From: Modestobacter sp. DSM 44400
GTDB lineage: Bacteria; Actinomycetota; Actinomycetes; Mycobacteriales; Geodermatophilaceae
DNA: 64,000 nt
NCBI RefSeq assembly: GCF_900107175.1
Contig: NZ_FNOZ01000015.1
Span: forward strand, 27,716-91,715
Direction: 5' to 3'
Part shown: piece after piece, positions 25,682-33,727 of the stretch
Layout of the letters: each line of letters begins with the position of its first letter
Position numbering within the stretch: the first letter of the stretch is position 1
The notes under the pieces: model-generated
Told to the model about the DNA's origin: nothing
The model's database searches: none
What the model saw: the letters and a program-made list of their open reading frames with translations, nothing else
Program-made: the position numbers and the translations under genes

Positions 25682-26556
25682 CGACGAGCGCCATGGTGCA
25701 GCCGGCTGAGCCGGAGAGCAGCGCACGCACCGAGCTCATCACCCGGGAGCCGGCCGAGGCCCTGGCCGGGGTGCTGGACATCGCGGCGCCCTCGGCCGAG
25801 CAGGGCCTCCCGGCGTTGTGGCACTGGACGTACCTGCTCGAGCGTCGCCGGCAGAGCGATCTGGGCCCGGACGGTCACCCGACGCACGGCATACCGGCCC
25901 CACCCGGGCCCGGGCGGCTGCGCATGTTCGGCGGTGGCCGGGTGTCGACGTACTCGGCGCTCGAGTTCGGGCGGCCCGCGGTGCGCACCACCCGGCTGGC
26001 CCGCGAGGTCGACAAGGTGGGCGCGTCGGGGCCCATGACGCTGGCGACGGTGCGGTCGGACGTCGAGCAGGACGGCCGGCTGGCCATTACCGACGAGCAG
26101 GACATCGTGTACCGCCTCGCCGGTCCTCCGGCGCAGCCCCGCGCGGCTGCGGCACCGCAGGCCGACGAGCCGGCGCCGGAGGGACGGCTGGAGATGCCGG
26201 TCGACCCGGTGGTCCTGTTCCGCTTCTCCGCGCTGACCTACAACGCGCACCGGATCCACTACGACGCGACGTACGCGGCCGAGGAGGGCTATCCCGGCCT
26301 GGTGGTGCACGGACCCCTGAAGGCGCTGCTGATGGGCGAGTGCTTCCGCCGCTCCGGCGTCCCGCTGGAGGGGACGGTGTTCGCCTACCGGCTGGTCGCG
26401 CCGACGTTCGGAGCGCAGCGGCTGACCGTCACCTCGCGGGTCCTCGACGGACAGCGGTCCGCCCGCGTGCAGGACGGCCGAGGTCGGACCACCGCGACAG
26501 CCACGCTGGAGCCCCTCGAGGACGTCCGTCCCGCGCCCGCCGCGATCACCCGGTGA
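25678..26556 (+). CDS. MaoC-family hydratase (itaconyl-CoA / mesaconyl-C4-CoA hydratase type)
   Basis: A 292-residue double-hotdog protein. The N-terminal FAS1-like dehydratase half (~20-165) has LWHWTYLLERRRQSDLGPDGH and RMFGGGR. The C-terminal MaoC half has the hydratase motif FRFSALTYNAHRIHYDATYA, with Asp/His expected at the active site. Architecture and length match mesaconyl-C4-CoA and itaconyl-CoA hydratases, which make citramalyl-CoA for the CitE lyase. The ATG overlaps the CoA-transferase stop by 4 bases and its own TGA overlaps the next gene. Confidence 0.84.
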   Translation: MTTSAMVQPAEPESSARTELITREPAEALAGVLDIAAPSAEQGLPALWHWTYLLERRRQSDLGPDGHPTHGIPAPPGPGRLRMFGGGRVSTYSALEFGRPAVRTTRLAREVDKVGASGPMTLATVRSDVEQDGRLAITDEQDIVYRLAGPPAQPRAAAAPQADEPAPEGRLEMPVDPVVLFRFSALTYNAHRIHYDATYAAEEGYPGLVVHGPLKALLMGECFRRSGVPLEGTVFAYRLVAPTFGAQRLTVTSRVLDGQRSARVQDGRGRTTATATLEPLEDVRPAPAAITR

Positions 26557-27167
26557 CACACTCGGCGGCCCCCGTGGACAGGGCATCGGTCGCGGCGCGC
26601 CTGCTCGGGTTCCCGCGGCTGGAAGCTGACCGGCCGGAGCTCAAGCAGGCAGCGGTTGCGGTGTGCATCACCGAGCACCACGGCCGGCCGGCGCTGCTCA
26701 TCACCCGGCGCGCTCCCCGGATGCGCGCCCACGCCGGCCAGCTGGCGCTGCCCGGCGGTCGCCGGGAGCCCGGGGAGGCCGCCGTCCAGGGAGCGCTGCG
26801 GGAATTGCACGAAGAGGTCGGGCTGACCGTGGGCCCGGACGACGTCCTGGGACTGCTGGACGACTACGTGACCCGATCCGGCTACGTCATGACGCCGGTC
26901 GTCTGCTGGGCCGGCGATCGCGGTGAGCTGGTCGGCGCCGAGGCCGAGGTCGCCCAGGTCCATCAGGTGCCGCTGGCCGACCTGGACGTCGAGCCGCGGT
27001 TCCTCCAGATCCCGGAGTCCGACGCGCCGGTCATCCAACTGCCGCTGTTCGATCGCTACCTCCACGCGCCGACGGCGGCGATCGTCCACCAGTTCTGCCA
27101 GATCGCCTGCCGTGGGCTGGTCACCCGGGTCGCGCACCTCGAGCAACCGGTGTTCGCCTGGCGGTGA
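26553..27167 (+). CDS. NUDIX hydrolase (CoA pyrophosphatase-like)
   Basis: A 204-residue protein with a full NUDIX box from GGRREPGE through RELHEEVGL, expected to bind Mg and cleave a nucleoside diphosphate linkage. The RRAPRMRAHAGQLALPGGR segment just before it matches CoA/acyl-CoA pyrophosphatases (NudL type). GTG at 26553 overlaps the MaoC stop (GTGA), so it is the last gene of the catabolic operon. It may recycle dead-end acyl-CoAs made there; this is an inference. Confidence 0.86.
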   Translation: MTHSAAPVDRASVAARLLGFPRLEADRPELKQAAVAVCITEHHGRPALLITRRAPRMRAHAGQLALPGGRREPGEAAVQGALRELHEEVGLTVGPDDVLGLLDDYVTRSGYVMTPVVCWAGDRGELVGAEAEVAQVHQVPLADLDVEPRFLQIPESDAPVIQLPLFDRYLHAPTAAIVHQFCQIACRGLVTRVAHLEQPVFAWR

Positions 27168-27261
27168 GTTCGGCCGGCCACTCCTGATCCCGGTGCTGGG
27201 TAGGGTCACCAGCAGCCGATGCCGCACCGCCGCGGGATGCCCCGAGCCGGGAGTGCCGAAC

Positions 27262-28176
27262 GTGACGTCTGGGGACGGATGGACGAGCCCCGAGGTCGCC
27301 CTGTCCCGGGCGTTCGTCGAGGCGACCCGGTCGTTGGTCTGCGTCGTCGACGGCGAGGGCCGGATCCTGCTCGCCAACCCCGCGCTGCAGCGGTTCACCG
27401 GCCGGTCGCCCGACGAGCTGGTCGGTCACCGGTTCTGGGACGTCTTCGTCGTCCCCGAGCACGTCCTGCTGGCCGAGGACGCGGTCGTCCGGGCGATGGC
27501 CAGCGGGGTCGCCTTCCCGCAGGAGGGCGACTGGCTGGCCGCGGACGGCGAACGCCGGCGGGTGGCCATGCAGAACGACGTCCTCACCGATGCCGACGGC
27601 CGGCCGTGGGGCATCGCGTGCGTGGGCCTTGACGTCACCGAGCAGCGCCGCCGTGAGGAGCAGCTGCACCTGCGCGCGCAGACCGACCTGCTGACCGGCC
27701 TGCCCAACCGGCGGGCGCTGTTCGACGTGCTCGGCCGCATGCTGGACCCCCCGGTCGGGGGCAGCTGCGGCATCCTGTTCTGCGATCTGGACGAGTTCAA
27801 GAGCGTCAACGACGAGTACGGGCACGCGGTCGGTGACGCGCTGCTCACCGAGGTGGCCCGGCGGCTCCTGGCCGTGGCCGAGTCCGGCGACGTCGTCGTC
27901 CGGTTCGGGGGCGACGAGTTCGTGCTGGTCTGCTCGCACGCCGACGACACGCGGCTGCGGGCCCTCGCCGCGCGGGTGGTGGACCGGGTGTGTGCCCCGG
28001 TCGCCGGCCCGGACGGGCCGCTCGCCGTCGGAGTGAGCGTCGGCACTGCTGCCGCGCGGCCCGGTGAAGGGCCCGACGAGCTGATCAGCCGCGCCGACCG
28101 GGCGATGTACGGCGCGAAGACCCATCAGGTCCGCCGCCATCCCCGTCGCCCGGCGCCGGGTGGTCCGCCGGCCTGA
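27262..28176 (+). CDS. PAS-GGDEF diguanylate cyclase
   Basis: A 304-residue cytoplasmic protein. A PAS domain (~10-125; SLVCVVDGEGRILLANPAL) is followed by a short linker helix and a GGDEF domain (~140-295) with DLLTGLPNRRAL and the intact active site RFGGDEFVLV. It makes c-di-GMP from GTP. No obvious RxxD inhibitory site is seen before GGDEF. GTG at 27262 is favoured by GGGAG 8 bases upstream; an in-frame GTG at 27253 is also possible. It converges with the SDR gene. Confidence 0.87.
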   Translation: MTSGDGWTSPEVALSRAFVEATRSLVCVVDGEGRILLANPALQRFTGRSPDELVGHRFWDVFVVPEHVLLAEDAVVRAMASGVAFPQEGDWLAADGERRRVAMQNDVLTDADGRPWGIACVGLDVTEQRRREEQLHLRAQTDLLTGLPNRRALFDVLGRMLDPPVGGSCGILFCDLDEFKSVNDEYGHAVGDALLTEVARRLLAVAESGDVVVRFGGDEFVLVCSHADDTRLRALAARVVDRVCAPVAGPDGPLAVGVSVGTAAARPGEGPDELISRADRAMYGAKTHQVRRHPRRPAPGGPPA

Positions 28177-28182
28177 GCGGGC

Positions 28183-29007
28183 TCAGCTGCCCTGGGCGAC
28201 CGCGGAGACGTGCTCCCACGCGCGCCACTCGGCCAGCCGGGACTCGTAGTCGCGGGTCGCGATGCCCAGCGGACCGCTCCCGAAGAACACCCGCAGCGGC
28301 GGGTTCTCGGCGTCGACGATCTGCAGCACGGCCTCGCGGGTGGCGACGGGGTCGCCGGGCGTGGACACCCGGGACCGGCGCAGCTCGGCGGCCTTCTGCC
28401 GGTAGGTGTCGTAGGCCGGCTTGGCGTCGGCATGCTTGGCCGAGGCGCCGCCCCAGTCGGTGGAGAACCCGCCGGGCTCGATGATCGTCACCTTGATGCC
28501 GAAGTCGGCGACCTCCTGGGCCAGCGACTGGCTGAAGCCCTCGAGCGCCCACTTGGAGGCGTTGTAGATGCCGATGTTGGGGAACGCGCTGATCCCGCCG
28601 ATCGACGAGACCTGCAGGACGTGCCCCGAGCACTGCTCCCGCAGGTAGGGCAGCGCGGCCTGGGTGACGAACAGGGCGCCGAACACGTTGGTGTCGAACT
28701 GCCGGCGGGTCTCCGCCTCGGAGACCTCCTCGATCATCCCGAACTGGCCGTAACCGGCGTTGTTGACGACCACGTCCAGCCGGCCGAAGTGGTCGTGCGC
28801 CCGGGCAACGGCGGCGAACACGGCGTCCCGGTCGTCGACGTCGAGCTGGATCGGCAGCACCTGGTCGCCGTACTGCTGCACGAGGTCCTCGAGGCTGGCG
28901 GTGTCGCGGGCGGTGGCGGCGACGGTGTCACCGCGATCGAGGGCCGCGATCGACCACTCCTTGCCGAAGCCGCGCGATGCGCCGGTGATGAACCAGGTCC
29001 TGGCCAT
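28183..29007 (-). CDS. Short-chain dehydrogenase/reductase
   Basis: A 274-residue classical SDR: cofactor motif TGASRGFGKEW near residue 8, NNAGYG at ~83, catalytic Ser in VSSIGG and Y-N-A-S-K (YxxxK). The C-terminus has PGGFSTDWGG. AAGGAG 7 bases upstream of ATG 29007 supports the start. It is divergent from the DHA2 exporter gene across a 217-base gap. Substrate unknown. Such stand-alone SDRs next to exporters often respond to the same regulator, but no regulator is seen here. Confidence 0.87.
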   Translation of the reverse strand: MARTWFITGASRGFGKEWSIAALDRGDTVAATARDTASLEDLVQQYGDQVLPIQLDVDDRDAVFAAVARAHDHFGRLDVVVNNAGYGQFGMIEEVSEAETRRQFDTNVFGALFVTQAALPYLREQCSGHVLQVSSIGGISAFPNIGIYNASKWALEGFSQSLAQEVADFGIKVTIIEPGGFSTDWGGASAKHADAKPAYDTYRQKAAELRRSRVSTPGDPVATREAVLQIVDAENPPLRVFFGSGPLGIATRDYESRLAEWRAWEHVSAVAQGS

Positions 29008-29224
29008 GAAGGTGCTCCTTCGGGGTACGTGGGTGTCGGCACGGGGGCGGCATTGCCTCGGCCCGTCGGAGGCGGCAGCACCCCGCCGGGGGAATCTGTT
29101 CCAGGTCGCGGCCAGGCGGCGGACCGCATGTGATCTGTGCAGCACAAGGGAGCTCCGGGCCAGGCGGTGTCTTAGGTTCGTTGTCCACCGCAAGTAAAAG
29201 GCGTAGAGGATTGAGATCAGCTGC

Positions 29225-30700
29225 ATGGGCACTCCTGAGCGTCGCGCTCACCACCAGGTCACCTTTGCCGTCCTGACGGCGGGGGTGATCGCGTTCTCGC
29301 TGCTGCAGTCGCTGGTGACCCCGGTGCTGCCGACCATCGAGGCGGCGCTGCACACCAACCAGTCCGACGTGACGTGGGTGCTCACCGCCTACCTGCTGTC
29401 GGCCTCGATCTTCACGCCGATCCTGGGCCGGCTGGGCGACATGACCGGCAAGAAGCGGATGTTCGTCCTCGCGCTCGTCGCGCTGGCCGTCGGCTGCCTG
29501 CTCGCCGCCCTCGCGGCGAACCTGACCGTCATGATCATCGCCAGGGTCGTGCAGGGCATCGGCGGCGGCGTGCTGCCGCTGGCCTTCGGCATCATCCGGG
29601 ACGAGTTCCCCCGCGACCGGGTGCCGGGCGCAATCGGAGCGATCTCGGCCCTGATCGCGGTGGGCGCCGGTGTCGGCCTGGTGGTCGCCGGTCCCATCGT
29701 CGACCTGCTCGGGTACTCGTGGCTGTTCTGGGCGCCACTGATCGTGCTGGTCGTCGCCGCGCTGGCCGCCCACTTCCTGGTCCCAGAGTCCCCGGTGCGC
29801 ACGTCGGGGGCGATCAACTGGCCGGCCGCCCTGTTGCTGTCGGGCTGGCTGGTCGCGCTGCTCCTGCCGATCAGCCAGGCCCCGGCCTGGGGGTGGGGCT
29901 CCGCGAAGGTGGTGGGGCTGCTGGCCGTAGCCGTCGTCCTGGCGGCGCTGTGGATCCTCAGGGAGTCGCGGGCCGCGCAGCCGCTGATCGACATGCGGAT
30001 GATGCGCATCCGCGCGGTGTGGGCGACCAACCTGGTGGCGCTGCTGTTCGGCGTGGCGATGTACGCAGCCTTCGCGTTCCTGCCGCAGTTCCTGCAGACG
30101 CCGTCCGCGGCCGGCTACGGGTTCGGCGCCTCGATCACCGAGTCCGGTCTGCTCGTGCTGCCGCAGACGATCGCCTCGTTCGTGCTGGGTCTGGTGTCCG
30201 GGCGGATGGCCCAGCGCGTCGGCTCGAAGGTCGTGCTGGTGGTGGGCGCGGCCATCGGGGCGCTCGGCTACCTCGGCTTCGTGTTCGCGCACGACTCGCG
30301 GACGGAGATCGTGGTGGTCTCGGTGGTGATGGGCGCCGGATTCGGGCTGGCCTTCGCCGCGATGTCCAACCTGATCGTGGCGGCCGTGCCGCCGCAGCAG
30401 ACCGGGGTGGCCAGCGGGATGAACGCAAACATCCGCACCATCGGCGGTGCGATCGGTGCCGCGGTGATGGCCAGCGTGGTGACCGCGGGCGCGGGCCCGG
30501 GCGGGCTGCCGCAGGAGTCGGGCTACACGAACGGCTTCCTGCTGCTGAGCGGGGCGCTGCTGCTCAGCGCACTGGCCGCGCTGCTCATCCCGGCGGTGCG
30601 GCGGGACCCGGGCACCCACGTCGAGCCGGACGTCGAGCTGCGCCACCCCGAGGCGGCGTTGATCGCCGGAGGCACCCTGGTCGGCGACGACCCGGAGTGA
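29225..30700 (+). CDS. MFS exporter, DHA2 (14-helix drug:H+ antiporter) family
   Basis: A 491-residue membrane protein with about 14 hydrophobic segments. Motif A-like GRLGDMTGKKRMF lies after helix 2 and the motif C-like GAGVGLVVAGPIVD in helix 5. It probably expels a lipophilic compound in exchange for protons. The C-terminal ~25 residues are soluble and acidic. No TetR or MarR gene is adjacent; the divergent gene is an SDR. Confidence 0.87.
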   Translation: MGTPERRAHHQVTFAVLTAGVIAFSLLQSLVTPVLPTIEAALHTNQSDVTWVLTAYLLSASIFTPILGRLGDMTGKKRMFVLALVALAVGCLLAALAANLTVMIIARVVQGIGGGVLPLAFGIIRDEFPRDRVPGAIGAISALIAVGAGVGLVVAGPIVDLLGYSWLFWAPLIVLVVAALAAHFLVPESPVRTSGAINWPAALLLSGWLVALLLPISQAPAWGWGSAKVVGLLAVAVVLAALWILRESRAAQPLIDMRMMRIRAVWATNLVALLFGVAMYAAFAFLPQFLQTPSAAGYGFGASITESGLLVLPQTIASFVLGLVSGRMAQRVGSKVVLVVGAAIGALGYLGFVFAHDSRTEIVVVSVVMGAGFGLAFAAMSNLIVAAVPPQQTGVASGMNANIRTIGGAIGAAVMASVVTAGAGPGGLPQESGYTNGFLLLSGALLLSALAALLIPAVRRDPGTHVEPDVELRHPEAALIAGGTLVGDDPE

Positions 30701-30709
30701 GTCCACTGC

Positions 30710-31218
30710 GTCCGAGGTGAGGGCAGCAGGTCCTCCTCGTGGTCGAGCTCGCGCTCCAGGATCCGGAGGCCCTCGTCGGTCAGCTGGCCGGCGTTCCGCC
30801 AGCGGATCAGATCCTCGCGCTGGGCGTGCTGCAGGGAGGTCCAGCCGGCGCTGGTAGCGGGACAGCCGGGTCTGCCACCAGTCCCACCGCGACGCCGCCG
30901 GCCGCGGCCACGATGAACTGGCCCAGCGCGGACCAGGCGGAGAACGCCTCGCCGCGGGCGGCGGTGACCGCCACGGTGAGCGTGGTCAGCGCCGTCGCGT
31001 CGTTGAGCAGGCCCTCGCCCTGGATGAGGGTGACCAGCCGCGGGGGCAGGCCGACTCGCGGCCCACGGCGAGCGCGGCGCCCGGGTCGGGTGGCGTGACG
31101 GCGGCGCCCAGGGCGATCCGGCAAGCCCGGTGCGCTCGGCGACCCGGTGCAGCACCACGATCACGGCGACGGTGGCCAGCACGAGCAGGACCATCGTCTC
31201 GACGTTAACCCGGGTCAT
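30710..31218 (-). pseudogene. Decayed CPA1-type Na+/H+ antiporter
   Basis: The ~600-base gap after the DHA2 gene holds pieces of one antiporter on the minus strand in different frames. From ATG 31218 there is an N-terminal helix (VNVETMVLLVLATVAVIVVL). In another frame comes the central signature LVTLIQGEGLLNDATALTT. Back in the first frame is the soluble tail REDLIRWRNAGQLTDEGL and RILERELDHEE. An intact gene would be ~1.6 kb; here most membrane helices are deleted and at least two frame changes occur. Clearly non-functional. Confidence 0.75.
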
Positions 31219-31309
31219 CCTTCCCGGGCAGGCCGTCCACCGGGCGTGCGGGCTTCCGACCGATCTGGTTCACGACGTGAACTTTCTCGGTCCAGGGGGA
31301 GGTGTGGCC

Positions 31310-31468
31310 GTGACCGAGCCGGAGTGGTCGGAGCTGGACGCGACCGGTCTGCGGGTGCTCAGCGACGCGGCCCTGGTGCTGGTCGGTGAGGACGTCGCCC
31401 GGGTGCTGGCCGACCTCGCCGCCGTCCGGGACGAGGTCCAGCAGGAGGATCGGACGCCGTCCCGCTGA
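31310..31468 (+). CDS. Small acidic protein of unknown function
   Basis: A 52-residue protein beginning VTEPEWSELDATGLRVLSD. GTG at 31310 has a strong AGGGGGAGG sequence 7 bases upstream, which is the main reason for calling it. It is mostly helical and acidic, with two amphipathic stretches. It lies 31 bases before the ECF sigma factor gene on the same strand and could be co-transcribed. No family recognised. A longer upstream start (GTG 31277) exists but lacks a ribosome-binding site. Confidence 0.5.
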   Translation: MTEPEWSELDATGLRVLSDAALVLVGEDVARVLADLAAVRDEVQQEDRTPSR

Positions 31469-31499
31469 CCCGTTCGGCTGGGCTGAGAGGATGCTGGGC

Positions 31500-32411
31500 G
31501 TGACCGATGACCCGAGCGTGCTGGCGCCCTTCCAGGCGCAGCGGCCGCGGCTGTTCGGCATCGCCTACCGGATGCTCGGCTCGGCCACCGACGCCGAGAA
31601 CGTGCTGCAGGACGCCTGGGTGCGCTGGTCGGGGGTGGACGTCGCCTCGGTCGCGGACCAGGGCGCCTACTTGACCCGCGTCGTCACCAACCTGTGCTTG
31701 TCCGCGCTGGACTCGGCCCGGGTGCGCCGCGAGGTGTACGTCGGCCCGTGGCTGCCCGAACCGGTGCTGACCGGGGCCGACTCGGAGCTCGGGCCGCTGG
31801 AGGACGCCGTCCAGCGGGAGAGCGTGTCGTTCGCCCTGCTGGTGCTGCTGGAGAAGCTGACGCCGACGGAGCGGGCGGCCTACGTGCTGTGCGAGGCGTT
31901 CGGCTACAGCTCGAAGGAGGCCGGTGAGCTGATCGGCGCCACGGACGCCAACGTCCGGCAGTTGCTGACCCGGGCGCGCAAGCACATGGGGGAGTCGCCC
32001 GGCCGGGCGGTGGACCCGGAGCAGTGGCGCACGCTGGTGGAACGGTTCCTGGCCGCAGCGCGGGACGGGGACGTGGCCGGCCTGACCGAGCTGCTGGCGG
32101 TCTCGGTGACGGTGCGGGCGGACGGCGGCGGTCGGGTGACCGCGGCCCGCAACCCGGTGCGCGGCAAGGACAAGGTCGCCCGGTACGTGCTGGGTGTGGT
32201 CGACCGCTTCGCCGTCGACATGGTCTCCGGCGTGGTGGAGGTCAATGGCGGGCCGGCGGTGGTGGCGACCGTGGACGGGGAGTTGAGCGCGGTGTGGTTC
32301 GTGCACACCGACGGCGAGCGGGTCACCGGCGTGGACGCGGTGCTCAACCCCGACAAGCTGGCGGTCGTCGCGGAGCAGTTGTCACGAACGGGCGGGCTGC
32401 CCGGTCGATAA
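31500..32411 (+). CDS. ECF41-type sigma factor with SnoaL-like C-terminal domain (SigJ-like)
   Basis: About 303 residues. Sigma region 2 (~8-75; LFGIAYRMLGSATDAENVLQDAW) and region 4 (~110-165; LTPTERAAYVLCEAFGYSSKEAGEL) are followed by a ~125-residue SnoaL-like domain. The ECF41 hallmarks WLPEPV between regions 2 and 4 and NPDKL near the C-terminus are both present. In this group the fused domain replaces an anti-sigma factor, and the target is usually a neighbouring oxidoreductase or CMD gene. That fits the NmrA-like gene 3 bases downstream. GTG at 31500 has AGAGG 9 bases upstream; ATG at 31491 is in frame. Confidence 0.88.
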   Translation: MTDDPSVLAPFQAQRPRLFGIAYRMLGSATDAENVLQDAWVRWSGVDVASVADQGAYLTRVVTNLCLSALDSARVRREVYVGPWLPEPVLTGADSELGPLEDAVQRESVSFALLVLLEKLTPTERAAYVLCEAFGYSSKEAGELIGATDANVRQLLTRARKHMGESPGRAVDPEQWRTLVERFLAAARDGDVAGLTELLAVSVTVRADGGGRVTAARNPVRGKDKVARYVLGVVDRFAVDMVSGVVEVNGGPAVVATVDGELSAVWFVHTDGERVTGVDAVLNPDKLAVVAEQLSRTGGLPGR

Positions 32412-32414
32412 GGC

Positions 32415-33158
32415 ATGAGTCCTGTTCTCGCCACCGGTGCCACGGGCACGCTCGGCGTGCCCACCGTCGCTCGTCTGCCTGCGGCCGGAGTCGAGGTGCG
32501 GGCGCTGAGCCGACGGACCGGGCCGGGGCTGGCGACCGGCGCCCTGGTCACCGGTGTTGGTCTGGGCGCCGCGCTGGGCGGCGTGGAGACGGTGCGGCAC
32601 CTGGCGACGGGCCGGTCCGACGTGCTCGCCGCTTTTCACCTGGTGGCTGCTGCCCGGGCTGCGGGCATACGGCACCTGGCGTTCATCTCGATCGTCGGGG
32701 TGGACCGAATTCCGTTCCCTTACTACCGGCAGCGCGTGGCGATCGAGGAGCTGGTGTCCTCCTCGGGCATTCCGTTCACCATCCAGCGGGCGACGCAGTT
32801 CCACTCGTTCCTTGAACAGTTCTTCACCGGGCTGCGCTTCTTCCCGGTGCTGCTCGCGCCGACCTTCCCGGTGCAGTCGATCGCAGCGGAGGAGGTGGCC
32901 GCGCTTTTGGTGCAGCTGGTCGGTGCTGAGCCGGCGGGACGGGCGCCGGACATCGGTGGGCCGGCTGCCCGACCGCTGCGCGAGCTGGCGTCGGTCTGGC
33001 GCCGGGCGGCGGGCGCCCGCCGTCCGGTTGTGCCCGTGACGTTTCCGGGCCGGACCTCCCGGGCTGTGACGGCGAGGCACGCGTTGGTGCCCGGGCCGGC
33101 GTACGGGCGGACGACGTTCGAGGAACACCTGGCGTCCCGGTACGCCAGGGCGCAATGA
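32415..33158 (+). CDS. NAD(P)-binding NmrA-like oxidoreductase, likely ECF41 target
   Basis: A 247-residue atypical SDR/NmrA-like Rossmann protein. It has an N-terminal LATGATGTLGVPTV and the following segments VRALSRR and HLAFISIVGVDRIPFPYYRQR. The middle of the fold looks compact: only ~20 residues separate the first beta strands from the GLGAALGG stretch. It begins 3 bases after the ECF41 sigma stop. Oxidoreductases of this type are typical ECF41 partners, so the sigma factor probably controls this operon. Substrate unknown. Confidence 0.78.
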   Translation: MSPVLATGATGTLGVPTVARLPAAGVEVRALSRRTGPGLATGALVTGVGLGAALGGVETVRHLATGRSDVLAAFHLVAAARAAGIRHLAFISIVGVDRIPFPYYRQRVAIEELVSSSGIPFTIQRATQFHSFLEQFFTGLRFFPVLLAPTFPVQSIAAEEVAALLVQLVGAEPAGRAPDIGGPAARPLRELASVWRRAAGARRPVVPVTFPGRTSRAVTARHALVPGPAYGRTTFEEHLASRYARAQ

Positions 33159-33184
33159 TCACCGCTCCTTCCGAGGGGCTGGTC

Positions 33185-33655
33185 ATGCCCCACGCAGCGA
33201 CGGTGACGACGGTCGACGAGTACATCGGGGGCTTTCCGCCCGAGGTGGCGGCGCGGTTGGAGGAGGTGCGCCAGCTGATCCGGTCGGTGGTGCCGGCCGT
33301 GAGGGAGACGATCAGCTACAAGATGCCGACGTTCACCCTGGATGGCCGGCCGCTGGTGCACATGGCGGGCTGGAAGAACCACATCGGCCTGTACCCGCTG
33401 CCCCCGATGGACGACGAGCTGGCCGCAGCCGTGGCTCCCTACCGGTCGGCCAAGAATGCGATGAACCTGCCGCATGCGGTGGCGCTGCCGCGGGAGCTCC
33501 TGGCGCGGGTGATCGGGGTGCTGGTCGAGCGGCAGGGCACCAGCGAGCGCGGACCACGCGGTACGTCACCTACTCGGGCCATCACCACGATCCTGTCGCG
33601 CGGCTGCAGGTCCGGCGTGCCGACGCCCCGCCTGCGGACGGATGCGGACGGTTGA
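33185..33655 (+). CDS. DUF1801 / YdhG-like domain protein
   Basis: A 156-residue protein with the DUF1801 core: VDEYIGGFPPEVAARLEEVRQL, ISYKMPTFTLDGRPLVHMAGWKNHIGLYP. DUF1801 proteins have a frataxin-like or YdhG fold and unclear function. ATG at 33185 is chosen for GAGGGG 6 bases upstream; an ATG at 33155 overlaps the preceding stop. After RVIGVLVERQG the last ~30 residues are basic and unlike the family, so the natural end may have been lost by a frameshift. Confidence 0.72.
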   Translation: MPHAATVTTVDEYIGGFPPEVAARLEEVRQLIRSVVPAVRETISYKMPTFTLDGRPLVHMAGWKNHIGLYPLPPMDDELAAAVAPYRSAKNAMNLPHAVALPRELLARVIGVLVERQGTSERGPRGTSPTRAITTILSRGCRSGVPTPRLRTDADG

Positions 33656-33727
33656 CGCAGTCGGTGCAGTGTGGTGCTGTGCAGAAATCACAACGATGTG
33701 ACTCGCCGTAGACGGAAGAGGGACGCC

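Noticed and set aside
24304..26586. A 760-codon open frame on the minus strand
   Set aside because: Antisense to the CoA-transferase and MaoC genes; composition is Arg/Gly/His-rich as expected for non-coding frames here.
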